A DNA stretch of 5,381 nt. It comes from an uncultured Pseudomonadota bacterium (GTDB lineage Bacteria; Pseudomonadota; Gammaproteobacteria; Burkholderiales; Methylophilaceae). The stretch spans positions 1 through 5,381 of the forward strand of contig CAIOPD010000064.1 in assembly GCA_903860085.1 (NCBI GenBank), read 5' to 3'. The translations under genes were made by a program, and so were the position numbers. This document shows, piece by piece, positions 1 through 5,381 of the stretch. Within the stretch, counting starts at the first letter, position 1. Each line of letters starts with the position of its first letter. Below the pieces are notes generated by a model. That model was not told the origin of the DNA. It saw only the letters and a list, made by a program, of their open reading frames with translations, and ran no database searches.

Positions 1-17
1 GGCAGGTTTTGTGACAC
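1..17 (-). CDS. carA: Carbamoyl phosphate synthase small subunit, N-terminal fragment
   Basis: Only the first five codons and two further bases are present: GTG TCA CAA AAC CTG CC, giving (M)SQNL-[P/A/S/T]; the gene continues past the left edge. CarA is the glutamine amidotransferase subunit of carbamoyl phosphate synthase and hands ammonia to CarB for arginine and pyrimidine synthesis in the cytoplasm. The call rests on an AAGGAG ribosome-binding site 5 nt before the GTG, a strong promoter upstream on the same strand, the position directly after dapB (dapB-carA-carB is a common order in beta- and gammaproteobacteria), and the resemblance of SQNLP to betaproteobacterial CarA N-termini. An in-frame ATG at 38-36 would give a 7-residue longer protein but has no good ribosome-binding site. 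The coding part visible is too short for domain evidence. Confidence 0.72.
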
Positions 18-22
18 AGTAA

Positions 23-28
23 CTCCTT
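23..28 (-). promoter_or_regulatory. Ribosome-binding site of carA
   Basis: AAGGAG on the minus strand lies 5 nt before the GTG at 17-15. It decides the start: the in-frame ATG at 38-36 would place this motif inside the coding sequence. Confidence 0.7.
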
Positions 29-31
29 GGC

Positions 32-137
32 GTTGCATGGCTTTTGGCTTTGCAACCTAATTAAAATTTATTCTTGTTCCATCATGAGCAGATGGCAGAT
101 ATGCAAAACGGGACGAGTTTATAAACTCTTCCCGTTT
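32..137 (-). promoter_or_regulatory. Structured 5' leader of carA (candidate attenuator)
   Basis: Downstream of the predicted start site the leader is about 126 nt long. Its main element is a palindrome at 106-137: arms of 16 bases (plus-strand left arm AAACGGGACGAGTTTA) pair with a single C/T mismatch at 114/129. On the minus strand the stem is followed by TGCATATC, so the run of T is only four long and termination would be weak. Two smaller stems follow: CCATC/GATGG (79-83 with 91-95) and GTTGCA/TGCAAC (51-56 with 32-37), the last ending just before the AAGGAG. The stems are seen directly. A role in pyrimidine- or arginine-responsive control of carAB is inferred from the gene it precedes. 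The palindrome could instead be a protein operator or a terminator for dapB read-through. Confidence 0.5.
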
Positions 138-149
138 CAGAATTGACGA

Positions 150-178
150 ATTATAGCGAAATAAATGCGACTAATCAA
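150..178 (-). promoter_or_regulatory. Sigma-70 promoter of carA
   Basis: On the minus strand a -35 box TTGATT (178-173) and a perfect -10 box TATAAT (155-150) are separated by exactly 17 bp. Transcription would start near 144-143, about 126 nt before the carA GTG. It lies in the dapB-carA gap, so carA has its own promoter even if some transcription continues from dapB. Confidence 0.8.
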
Positions 179-259
179 TGCAAAATTACATTTTCATTAA
201 TTGCTAGGATGCCGTATTAACTCCAATTTCAACGCGTCTATAGCAAAGAAAATAACCGA

Positions 260-1084
260 TTAACGTAAGTTCAATACATCCTGCATATCAAACAAACCAC
301 TAGCTTTACCATTTAAAAATTTAGCAGCGCGCAAAGCACCTAGTGCAAAAGTGGCGCGGCTACTGGCTTTATGCGTTAACTCTACACGCTCGCCAATGCC
401 AGCAAATAGAACAGTATGATCACCCACCACATCGCCCCCACGGACGGTAGCAAATCCGATGGTAGACGGATCACGCTCACCCGTCACGCCTTCACGACCA
501 TAGATTGCGCATTGCTCTAAATTGCGACCTAAAGCGCTTGCTGCAGCTTCACCTAAACGAAGCGCAGTGCCAGACGGCGCATCCACTTTATGCCTATGAT
601 GGGCTTCTATAATCTCTATATCGTAGCCCTCACTAAGCACTTTAGCGGCCGACTGTACTAGGTTAATTAATAAAGTTACTCCCACACTCATGTTTGGCGC
701 AAATACAATGCCGATATCCTTAGATGCATCAGTAATTGCTAGCTTTTGTTCGTTAGAAAAACCCGTAGTACCAATAACCATAGCCACCTTAGCTTGTTGG
801 CATGCTGCGAGATAATTCATGCTTGCCTCTGGGCGCGTAAAGTCTACCAATACATCCGCGCCTTTTAGAGCAGCAGCGATATCATCAACCACCTTCACGC
901 CAGACAACTTACCGAGCTGCTCACCAGCATCACGTCCTAAATGTGGGTTAACAACCCCATCGACATCACCTCGATCAACAGCTCCGTGCAGAACTAATTC
1001 ACCATCAGCGAATACACATTCCAGTAGCACATGTCCCATACGGCCAGAACAACCTACGATGACAATTTTTAAAGGATTTTCCAT
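260..1084 (-). CDS. dapB: 4-hydroxy-tetrahydrodipicolinate reductase
   Basis: This 274-residue cytoplasmic enzyme reduces the product of DapA with NAD(P)H to tetrahydrodipicolinate, on the way to meso-diaminopimelate for peptidoglycan and to lysine. The length matches the family (about 265-275). The N-terminal Rossmann nucleotide-binding motif is GCSGRMG at residues 11-17, followed by the DFTRPEA segment (81-87) and GTTGF (105-109). The family signature EAHHRHKVDAPSGTA spans 160-174; H162, H163 and K166 correspond to the catalytic His-His-Lys of E. coli DapB. RGGDVVGDHTV (215-225) belongs to the C-terminal domain. The ATG lies 4 nt after the end of the bamE stop codon, with no clear Shine-Dalgarno, so translation is probably coupled to bamE. 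No strong terminator follows it before the carA promoter. All key residues are intact; identification is secure. Confidence 0.97.
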   Translation of the reverse strand: MENPLKIVIVGCSGRMGHVLLECVFADGELVLHGAVDRGDVDGVVNPHLGRDAGEQLGKLSGVKVVDDIAAALKGADVLVDFTRPEASMNYLAACQQAKVAMVIGTTGFSNEQKLAITDASKDIGIVFAPNMSVGVTLLINLVQSAAKVLSEGYDIEIIEAHHRHKVDAPSGTALRLGEAAASALGRNLEQCAIYGREGVTGERDPSTIGFATVRGGDVVGDHTVLFAGIGERVELTHKASSRATFALGALRAAKFLNGKASGLFDMQDVLNLR

Positions 1085-1087
1085 GAA

Positions 1088-2008
1088 TTAAAAGCCAATT
1101 TTTTCAAGCATTTTGTCAAAGAAACCCGGCTCATTTTCTGCTGGCAATTCCTTCGCTTTAGGCACCACCGCATTATTCGCACTTGGGGTAGCCACTTCTT
1201 TCTCTACTTTTGACTCAGGGGCATTGCCACTTAAGGATTTATCAATCTTCAAGTCTGAGGGAGATGGTGAATTAACTGCCGGGGCAGGCGCTGAGGTTGC
1301 CGCGGGCTCATTGACCTGCACTGGCTCAACAACCTTCGACTCCGGCACAGGCTTAAGTACTTTCACTGCCGGCATTGGTTCAACTGCAATAGGCTCAATA
1401 ATTTTATCTTTAGCGGCAGCTCTTTCAGCCTCGGCTGCCTTTTTCGCAGCCTCATCTGCACTTGCTTTTGCTTTTGCCGCTTCTTTGGCTCTTTCAGCTT
1501 CGGCTGCCTTTTTCACAGCCTCATCTGCACTTGCTTTTGCATCGGCGGCTTCTTTGGCTTGTTCAGCCTCGTCTTTTTGCCAAAACTTCAGTTTCTGCAT
1601 TAAACTTTTTTCTTTAGGGGTTTTTGCGGGCTCTATGAGACGTGGGCCTGAATCAGACCCCTCTACTCCAGCCTTTGGGTCGGCAGTAGCTGCCACCACA
1701 TCACCACGAACCGTTTTCAACAAATCACTTTGAAAATCTAAAATTACTCGGCGCTGCTCAATTAACTTACCACCTTCGCGCAACTGATACACGTAATCCC
1801 AACGATTGCCGTGAAAGCTATCTTGAATCAAAGGTGTACCCATAATAAAGCGTACTTGCGACTTAGTCATACCTGGTCGCAACTGGAGCAACATCTTCGA
1901 GGTCACGACATTACCTTGCTGCACATCAAGCTTGTAAGGCTTAATCGAAGGCAAAGCAGTGCCACATGAAGTACACAAAAGAACTAATAATATGAAAACG
2001 TAGCGCAT
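1088..2008 (-). CDS. bamE: Outer membrane assembly lipoprotein BamE with long C-terminal extension
   Basis: BamE (SmpA/OmlA) is a lipoprotein of the BAM complex, which folds beta-barrel proteins into the outer membrane. Starting at ATG 2008 the protein has 306 residues: a lipoprotein signal (1-14, MRYVFILLVLL then CTS) with probable lipidated C15, though the -3 position is Cys rather than the usual Leu. The BamE domain covers about 25-105, with LRPGMTKSQVRFIMGTPL (43-60) and NRWDYVYQLREGG (68-80). Classical BamE is about 110 residues, so residues ~106-306 are extra: an Ala/Lys/Glu-rich probable helix (145-202) containing two 23-residue repeats, then a Pro/Val/Glu-rich stretch (203-290) and a C-terminal GFFDKMLEKIGF. 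The frame is open upstream to an ATG at 2098, but that start would bury the signal peptide. It is divergent from fur and followed 3 nt later by dapB. The BamE call is secure; the role of the extension is unknown. Confidence 0.92.
   Translation of the reverse strand: MRYVFILLVLLCTSCGTALPSIKPYKLDVQQGNVVTSKMLLQLRPGMTKSQVRFIMGTPLIQDSFHGNRWDYVYQLREGGKLIEQRRVILDFQSDLLKTVRGDVVAATADPKAGVEGSDSGPRLIEPAKTPKEKSLMQKLKFWQKDEAEQAKEAADAKASADEAVKKAAEAERAKEAAKAKASADEAAKKAAEAERAAAKDKIIEPIAVEPMPAVKVLKPVPESKVVEPVQVNEPAATSAPAPAVNSPSPSDLKIDKSLSGNAPESKVEKEVATPSANNAVVPKAKELPAENEPGFFDKMLEKIGF
1419..1571. repeat. 69-bp tandem duplication inside bamE
   Basis: Two adjacent 69-bp units, 1419-1487 and 1488-1556, differ at 6 positions by my count, and a 15-bp partial third unit (1557-1571) differs at 2. 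The period is a multiple of three, so the frame is kept: each unit encodes 23 residues of the type KEAA-x-AKASADEA-x-KKAAEAERA (BamE residues 152-174 and 175-197). The composition resembles the helical linker of TolA. Such in-frame repeats can change copy number between strains. Confidence 0.9.
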
Positions 2009-2036
2009 AGCATGACTTTTAATTTGAATTGGCGTT

Positions 2037-2063
2037 AATATACCACGTAGACCGCTATCCCAA
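2037..2063 (-). promoter_or_regulatory. Possible promoter of bamE-dapB
   Basis: A TATATT -10-like box (2042-2037) on the minus strand would start transcription about 22 nt before the bamE ATG. The best -35 candidate, TTGGGA (2063-2058), is only 15 bp away, which is short. I see no convincing promoter for fur in the same 88-bp gap and no clear Fur box. Confidence 0.25.
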
Positions 2064-2096
2064 AACTCTGTCATTGTTAAATGTGAGCAACCATAC

Positions 2097-2519
2097 ATGC
2101 GCGATCAAAAAGACTTAAAAAACGCAGGCCTAAAAGCCACGTTACCCAGACTCAAAGTTTTGAGCTTATTTGAAAATAGCAAAGACCGTCATTTATCTGC
2201 CGAAGATATTTATAAAGTCATGATTAACTCAGGTGAAGATGTTGGACTTGCCACGGTATATCGCGTTTTGACTCAGTTTGAGCAAGCAGGATTATTAATA
2301 CGCCATCATTTTGAAAGTGGGAAAGCAGTTTTTGAATTGAATGCCGGCGGCCATCACGATCATGTCGTCTGTATAAAATGTGGCAGAGTGGCAGAGTTTT
2401 ACGATGAAGAAATAGAAAAGCGGCAGGAAAGTGCTGCCGCTAAATTAGGTTTTACTATGCAAGATCATTCGCTTACCATTTACGGTCTCTGTAAACAACA
2501 GCCCTGCGTAACCGATTAG
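2097..2519 (+). CDS. fur: Ferric uptake regulator Fur
   Basis: Fur is a cytoplasmic dimeric repressor that binds operator DNA when loaded with Fe(II) and controls iron uptake. The 140-residue length is typical. The N-terminal winged-helix domain includes GLKATLPRLKVLSLFE (11-26) and the recognition helix region GLATVYRVLTQFEQAGL (50-66). Metal ligands known from the family are all present: H32, E80, the HHDH cluster 86-89, C92 and C95 of the CxxC zinc site, H124 in DHSLTIYG, and the second Cys pair C132/C137. The match HHDHVVCIKCGRVAEF is characteristic of Fur rather than Zur or PerR. The ATG at 2097 has a weak GAG 9 nt upstream; no other in-frame ATG lies nearby. It is divergent from bamE, as in the Pseudomonas fur-omlA pair, and its stop is 3 bp from that of convergent recN. 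Confidence 0.96.
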   Translation: MRDQKDLKNAGLKATLPRLKVLSLFENSKDRHLSAEDIYKVMINSGEDVGLATVYRVLTQFEQAGLLIRHHFESGKAVFELNAGGHHDHVVCIKCGRVAEFYDEEIEKRQESAAAKLGFTMQDHSLTIYGLCKQQPCVTD

Positions 2520-2522
2520 TCT

Positions 2523-4196
2523 TTAAGTACGCTCTAGCATTTCTTTCGCGTGCTGACGAGTGGTGTCGGTAATCTCAACACCTCCAAGCATACGCGCCAG
2601 TTCCGCCACTCGCGCTTCGGTATTTAATACCGCAATGGTGCTTAAAGTTAGTCCATCAACCATGGCTTTGCTGACTCGTAAATGATGCTGCCCTAATGCA
2701 GCCACCTGTGGCAAATGCGTAATCACTAACACCTGACGTTGACTAGCATCAGCTTGCGGCTCACCTAACTGCTTCAGCAATTGACCAACCACTTCTGCCA
2801 CTCCGCCGCCTATACCCACATCCACTTCATCAAAAATCATGGTGGGAATACTTTCTTGCTTAGCGGTCACTACACGTATTGCCAAACTAATACGTGACAG
2901 TTCGCCACCTGACGCAGCTTTATTAAGTGGGCGTGGCACCACGCCAGCATGCCCAGCCACCAAGAATTCAACCTGTTCCAAACCCACAGCTGCTGGGGCT
3001 TGTGCAGTAAGCGCCACCTCAAACTTGCCACCGCTTAAAGATAGACGTTGCATTTCCGCACTAATTTCAGCGCTTAATCTAGCCGCAGCTAGATGGCGAC
3101 CACTACTCAGCGTTTGTGCCAGCTGATTATAACTTTCAAAAGCTTGCGCCTCATTTTTTGCCAACTCAGCATCATTAGCAAACAACTCTAACTCAGCCAT
3201 CCGCGCCTGTGAGCGACTTAATAAATCAGCTAACTCTTCAGGCTTAACCCTGTATTTACGTGAGGCATTGTGAATGACTTGTATTTTTGCATCCAATGCA
3301 TCTAAGCTTGATGGGTCAAGCTCAGTGCTTTGGCAATAACGATTTAAAAAGCGATCTGTTTCGGTTACTTGAATAATGACAGAATCTATAGCTTCAGTCG
3401 CCTCGGATAAGCTTGCATCATATTCCTGTAAATTTTGCAGTTTATACTGCACCTGCGTCAGTAAATGTATGGCGGATACATCACCTTCACTTAGCAGCTC
3501 ATGGCAGGACTCTGCGCCCGTAAGCAAACTGGCGCCATGAGACAAGCGCAAATGCTCTTGCTGCAACTCTTCCCACTCGTTGGGGCTAATGACCAACTGC
3601 AACAATTCATAACTTTGATCCCGCAAATCCGCTAATTCATCAGCATAGGCACTGGCATTTTTCTCAGCGGCCAAGCGCTGTTGATGCAGAAGATGCCAAC
3701 CTTTGTAGTTAGCAGCAACCTCAGTCGCCAATTCTGAAAGGCCAGCGAAATTATCTAGAACTATTCTCTGAGTGGCAGACTTTAAAAGCGAATGGTGTGC
3801 GTTTTGGCTGTAAATATCGACTAGCAACTCACCCAACTCTTTTAATTGCGCAATGCTGACATTAATACCATTAATAAAAGCGCGCGATCTGCCATCGGCA
3901 TACATCACGCGACGCAACACCAACTCGCCAGCATCGCATTCCATTTCAGCCTCTGCTAACCAACGCAATGCTTCTGAATTATGAGTGACACTAAAAATAG
4001 CGCTAATCTCGGCTTTATCACAATTGACTCGGGTCACGCCACCCTCACCGCGGGCCCCCAAGGCCAACGATAAGGCATCAATCAATATAGACTTACCTGC
4101 TCCAGTTTCTCCAGTAAGCACAGTAAATCCAGAGGAGAACTCCAAATCAAGAGTGCTAACAATGACAAAGTCACGGATGGAAAGGCTCTGTAACAT
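2523..4196 (-). CDS. recN: DNA repair protein RecN
   Basis: RecN is an SMC-like ATPase that helps hold and repair broken chromosomes during RecA-dependent double-strand break repair. The 557 residues match the family (E. coli about 553). The start MLQSLSIRDFVIV is typical. ATPase motifs are complete: Walker A GETGAGKS (29-36), Q-loop around Q131 in DIYSQNAHH, signature SGGELSR (429-435), Walker B TMIFDEVD with D456/E457, and the H-loop histidine H494 in VITHLPQVAA. Between the two head halves lie long Leu/Glu/Ala/Gln-rich segments (about 155-220 and 300-385) consistent with the short RecN coiled coil. The ATG is 4 nt after the nadK stop, with only a GGGG-type ribosome-binding site, so it is probably co-transcribed and translationally coupled with nadK. 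A TACTGT LexA half-site about 45 bp upstream lacks a proper second half. Confidence 0.97.
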   Translation of the reverse strand: MLQSLSIRDFVIVSTLDLEFSSGFTVLTGETGAGKSILIDALSLALGARGEGGVTRVNCDKAEISAIFSVTHNSEALRWLAEAEMECDAGELVLRRVMYADGRSRAFINGINVSIAQLKELGELLVDIYSQNAHHSLLKSATQRIVLDNFAGLSELATEVAANYKGWHLLHQQRLAAEKNASAYADELADLRDQSYELLQLVISPNEWEELQQEHLRLSHGASLLTGAESCHELLSEGDVSAIHLLTQVQYKLQNLQEYDASLSEATEAIDSVIIQVTETDRFLNRYCQSTELDPSSLDALDAKIQVIHNASRKYRVKPEELADLLSRSQARMAELELFANDAELAKNEAQAFESYNQLAQTLSSGRHLAAARLSAEISAEMQRLSLSGGKFEVALTAQAPAAVGLEQVEFLVAGHAGVVPRPLNKAASGGELSRISLAIRVVTAKQESIPTMIFDEVDVGIGGGVAEVVGQLLKQLGEPQADASQRQVLVITHLPQVAALGQHHLRVSKAMVDGLTLSTIAVLNTEARVAELARMLGGVEITDTTRQHAKEMLERT

Positions 4197-4200
4197 TGAT

Positions 4201-5070
4201 TTAGCCCCAGTTTAACTTGTTGCGTAACATGTCAAAATAACAGTAGTCGCTAGGGTGTAATAGGGAGATAGTTTTTTCGGCGCGTTGCACCAACACCTTA
4301 TCCCCAATCTGCAATGCCACTTGATATTGTCCATCAAAACTGAGTTGCGCCTCATCAAATTGCATTAGACTCACCTCAATGTGACTGCTGCTGCTGACTG
4401 CAATTGGGCGGTTACTCAATGTGTGTGGGCAAATCGGCACCAGCGTTATCGCATCTAAATTGGGGTGCAAGATTGGACCGCCAGCTGACATTGCATATGC
4501 GGTAGTGCCTGTCGGGGTACAAATGATTAAGCCGTCACTACGCTGCTTATGCACAAATTGTTGGTTGATTTTAACTTCAAGCTCAATTAAGCGCAGATCA
4601 CTTTTAATCACCGCATCATTTAAGGCATAGTTGGCATGTAACACTTTGCCGTCGCGTATTATCTGCGTCGCTAATAGCATGCGTGGCTCTAAACTAAAAC
4701 CACCTGCCAAAATGCGATCTACCGCCACTAGCATTTCTTCTGCGCGTAAGTCAGTTAAAAACCCAAATCGACCACGGTTAATGCCAACCAGTGGCACATC
4801 GGCATCAATCAAACTGCGCGCTACACTCAGCATAGTCCCGTCACCGCCCATCACAATAGCTAAATCGGCTATTTCACCGATTTCATCCAAGCCTATGGTT
4901 TTAAAACCATTGATTGGCGCATGTAGTGCCGTATTCTTTTCTATATAAACGGTGATATTGCGAGACTGTAAATGCTGCGCTAAATTAACCAAATCAGCTT
5001 GCATCTGCTGCAAAGCTTTAGGCGCCATGTATTTGCCAATAATGGCGATCGTTTTGAAAGAATTTTGCAT
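4201..5070 (-). CDS. nadK: NAD kinase
   Basis: NadK phosphorylates NAD to NADP in the cytoplasm using ATP or polyphosphate. The 289 residues fit the bacterial family. The diagnostic GGDGTML motif is at 75-81, with D77 the expected catalytic/substrate-binding aspartate; GINRGRFGFLTDL (96-108), the NAD-contacting N151-D152 of YALNDAVI, and the glycine-rich TPTGTTAYAMSAGGPI (185-200) follow in order. Two small departures from common forms are visible: ND where NE is frequent, and TPTGTTAY instead of TPTGSTAY; both are conservative. The AGAG just before the ATG is too close to be a normal ribosome-binding site, so initiation signals are weak. It is divergent from hrcA and heads a unit with recN, 4 nt downstream, an order common in beta- and gammaproteobacteria. 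Confidence 0.97.
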   Translation of the reverse strand: MQNSFKTIAIIGKYMAPKALQQMQADLVNLAQHLQSRNITVYIEKNTALHAPINGFKTIGLDEIGEIADLAIVMGGDGTMLSVARSLIDADVPLVGINRGRFGFLTDLRAEEMLVAVDRILAGGFSLEPRMLLATQIIRDGKVLHANYALNDAVIKSDLRLIELEVKINQQFVHKQRSDGLIICTPTGTTAYAMSAGGPILHPNLDAITLVPICPHTLSNRPIAVSSSSHIEVSLMQFDEAQLSFDGQYQVALQIGDKVLVQRAEKTISLLHPSDYCYFDMLRNKLNWG

Positions 5071-5211
5071 CTCTAAATTAAATCACAGTTGTGGCTTCTG
5101 ATAAAGGAAAACTAGAGCGCAAACAAATTAAATAAAATCAAAAGGTGAAAACCACTTAAATTTCGTTCAATTCCATACTAAAGCTACAAGACCATGTCTA
5201 ATTAAGGCAAA

Positions 5212-5261
5212 ATACACCTCTAGCATCATGCCATGGTGTATGGGATTAATCTGAGGTGTAT
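5212..5261 (+). promoter_or_regulatory. Inverted and direct repeats over the hrcA leader and ribosome-binding site
   Basis: ATACACCTC (5212-5220) is a perfect 9-nt complement of GAGGTGTAT (5253-5261), which contains the hrcA Shine-Dalgarno. Its first 7 nt also pair perfectly with GGTGTAT (5235-5241). GGTGTATG therefore occurs twice as a direct repeat (5235-5242 and 5255-5262). The inner GCAT-C-ATGC (5223-5231) adds dyad symmetry. The arrangement could be mutually exclusive RNA stems that hide or free the ribosome-binding site, or a DNA operator. The transcription start is not known; if it lies after 5212 the RNA model fails. Confidence 0.4.
5253..5256 (+). promoter_or_regulatory. Ribosome-binding site of hrcA
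   Basis: GAGG lies 8 nt before TTG 5265 and overlaps the alternative start GTG 5256. The spacing favours the TTG as the start codon. An in-frame TAA at 5247-5249 limits the start to these two codons. Confidence 0.6.
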
Positions 5262-5264
5262 GAG

Positions 5265-5381
5265 TTGGATAAACGCGCACAAATCTTGCTTAAAACTTTA
5301 GTAGAGCATTACATCAGTGATGGTCAGCCTATTGGTTCAAGAACACTCTTACAGCACTCTGGTCTAGACCTTAGTAGCGCC
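5265..5381 (+). CDS. hrcA: Heat-inducible transcription repressor HrcA, N-terminal fragment
   Basis: Thirty-nine codons are present and the gene runs off the right edge. Read from TTG 5265 the protein begins MDKRAQILLKTLVEHYI, then SDGQPIGSRTLLQHSGLDLS, which matches the N-terminal winged-helix domain of HrcA, the repressor of groESL and dnaK operons that binds CIRCE elements. Start choice: GAGG at 5253-5256 is 8 nt before the TTG; GTG 5256 would add three residues (MYE) but lacks its own ribosome-binding site, and no ATG exists in frame. It is divergent from nadK, a common betaproteobacterial arrangement. No CIRCE element (TTAGCACTC-N9-GAGTGCTAA) is visible in 5071-5264, so classical autoregulation is not supported here. 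Rare start codon plus possible sequestration of the ribosome-binding site would keep expression low. Confidence 0.9.
   Translation, partial: MDKRAQILLKTLVEHYISDGQPIGSRTLLQHSGLDLSSA

Noticed and set aside
68..85. Mini-ORF ATG ATG GAA CAA GAA TAA in the carA leader (minus strand)
   Set aside because: Five codons, no Shine-Dalgarno upstream, and no arginine or pyrimidine-linked codon pattern; a leader peptide cannot be supported.
819..1091. A 90-codon plus-strand open frame opposite dapB
   Set aside because: Ser/Thr/Pro-rich shadow of a securely identified gene, with no independent support. The same holds for the plus-strand frames opposite recN and nadK.
1113..1733. A 206-codon open frame on the plus strand, rich in Ala and Ser
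   Set aside because: It is antisense to the Ala/Lys/Glu-rich repeats of bamE; the GC-biased low-complexity sequence keeps the opposite frame open. No ribosome-binding site or recognisable domain.
2009..2096. Fur box in the fur-bamE gap
   Set aside because: No stretch approaches the GATAATGATAATCATTATC consensus; AT-rich fragments match too few positions.
4228..4245. LexA-like site TACTGT-TATTTTG-ACAT upstream of recN
   Set aside because: Only one half-site is good, the second half has wrong spacing or sequence, and it lies in conserved nadK coding sequence (CYFDML). RecN is SOS-regulated in some bacteria, but this site alone does not show it.
4501..4520. nadK TPTGTTAY and ND variants as a sign of altered NAD kinase
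   Set aside because: Conservative changes (Ser to Thr, Glu to Asp) in a protein otherwise complete; they do not justify a claim of changed function.
5071..5264. CIRCE element or clear sigma-70 / sigma-32 promoters for hrcA and nadK
   Set aside because: I scanned for TTAGCACTC/GAGTGCTAA and for paired -35/-10 boxes on both strands; only weak matches such as TCTAAT (5197-5202) without a -35 were found. GCACTC at 5354-5359 is inside hrcA and has no inverted partner.

Overview
The window most likely comes from a betaproteobacterium. The order hrcA / nadK-recN / fur / bamE-dapB / carA is typical of that class. The moderate base composition and protein style suggest a Methylophilaceae-like or related Nitrosomonadales lineage; this is inference from gene order and protein sequence, not a database result. 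All genes are housekeeping chromosomal genes. I see no mobile element, CRISPR array, tRNA or rRNA.

Layout from left to right. Positions 1-17 hold the first codons of carA (minus strand, running off the left edge). Positions 18-259 are its upstream region, with a near-consensus sigma-70 promoter (TTGATT-17 bp-TATAAT) and a near-perfect 32-bp palindrome that would begin about 7 nt into the transcript. dapB (260-1084) and bamE (1088-2008) follow on the minus strand, 3 nt apart. fur (2097-2519, plus) is divergent from bamE across an 88-bp gap and convergent with recN, with only 3 bp between the two stop codons. recN (2523-4196) and nadK (4201-5070) are on the minus strand, 4 nt apart. A divergent intergenic region (5071-5264) leads to the start of hrcA (plus, running off the right edge), which has a non-ATG start.

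Working together: nadK (NADP supply) and recN (double-strand break repair) look like one transcription unit opposite the heat-shock repressor hrcA. fur (iron-responsive regulator) sits back to back with bamE (outer-membrane protein assembly lipoprotein), an arrangement known from fur-omlA in Pseudomonas. dapB (lysine and diaminopimelate synthesis) is coupled to bamE and precedes carA (carbamoyl phosphate for arginine and pyrimidines), which has its own promoter.

Most worth a second look: (1) BamE carries a roughly 200-residue extension absent from the short classical family members, made of a TolA-like Ala/Lys/Glu segment encoded by a 69-bp tandem duplication followed by a Pro/Val/Glu-rich segment; (2) the structured carA leader; (3) a 9-nt perfect complement to the hrcA ribosome-binding site with a competing 7-nt partner, which could form an RNA switch. 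I found no obviously novel multi-gene system.
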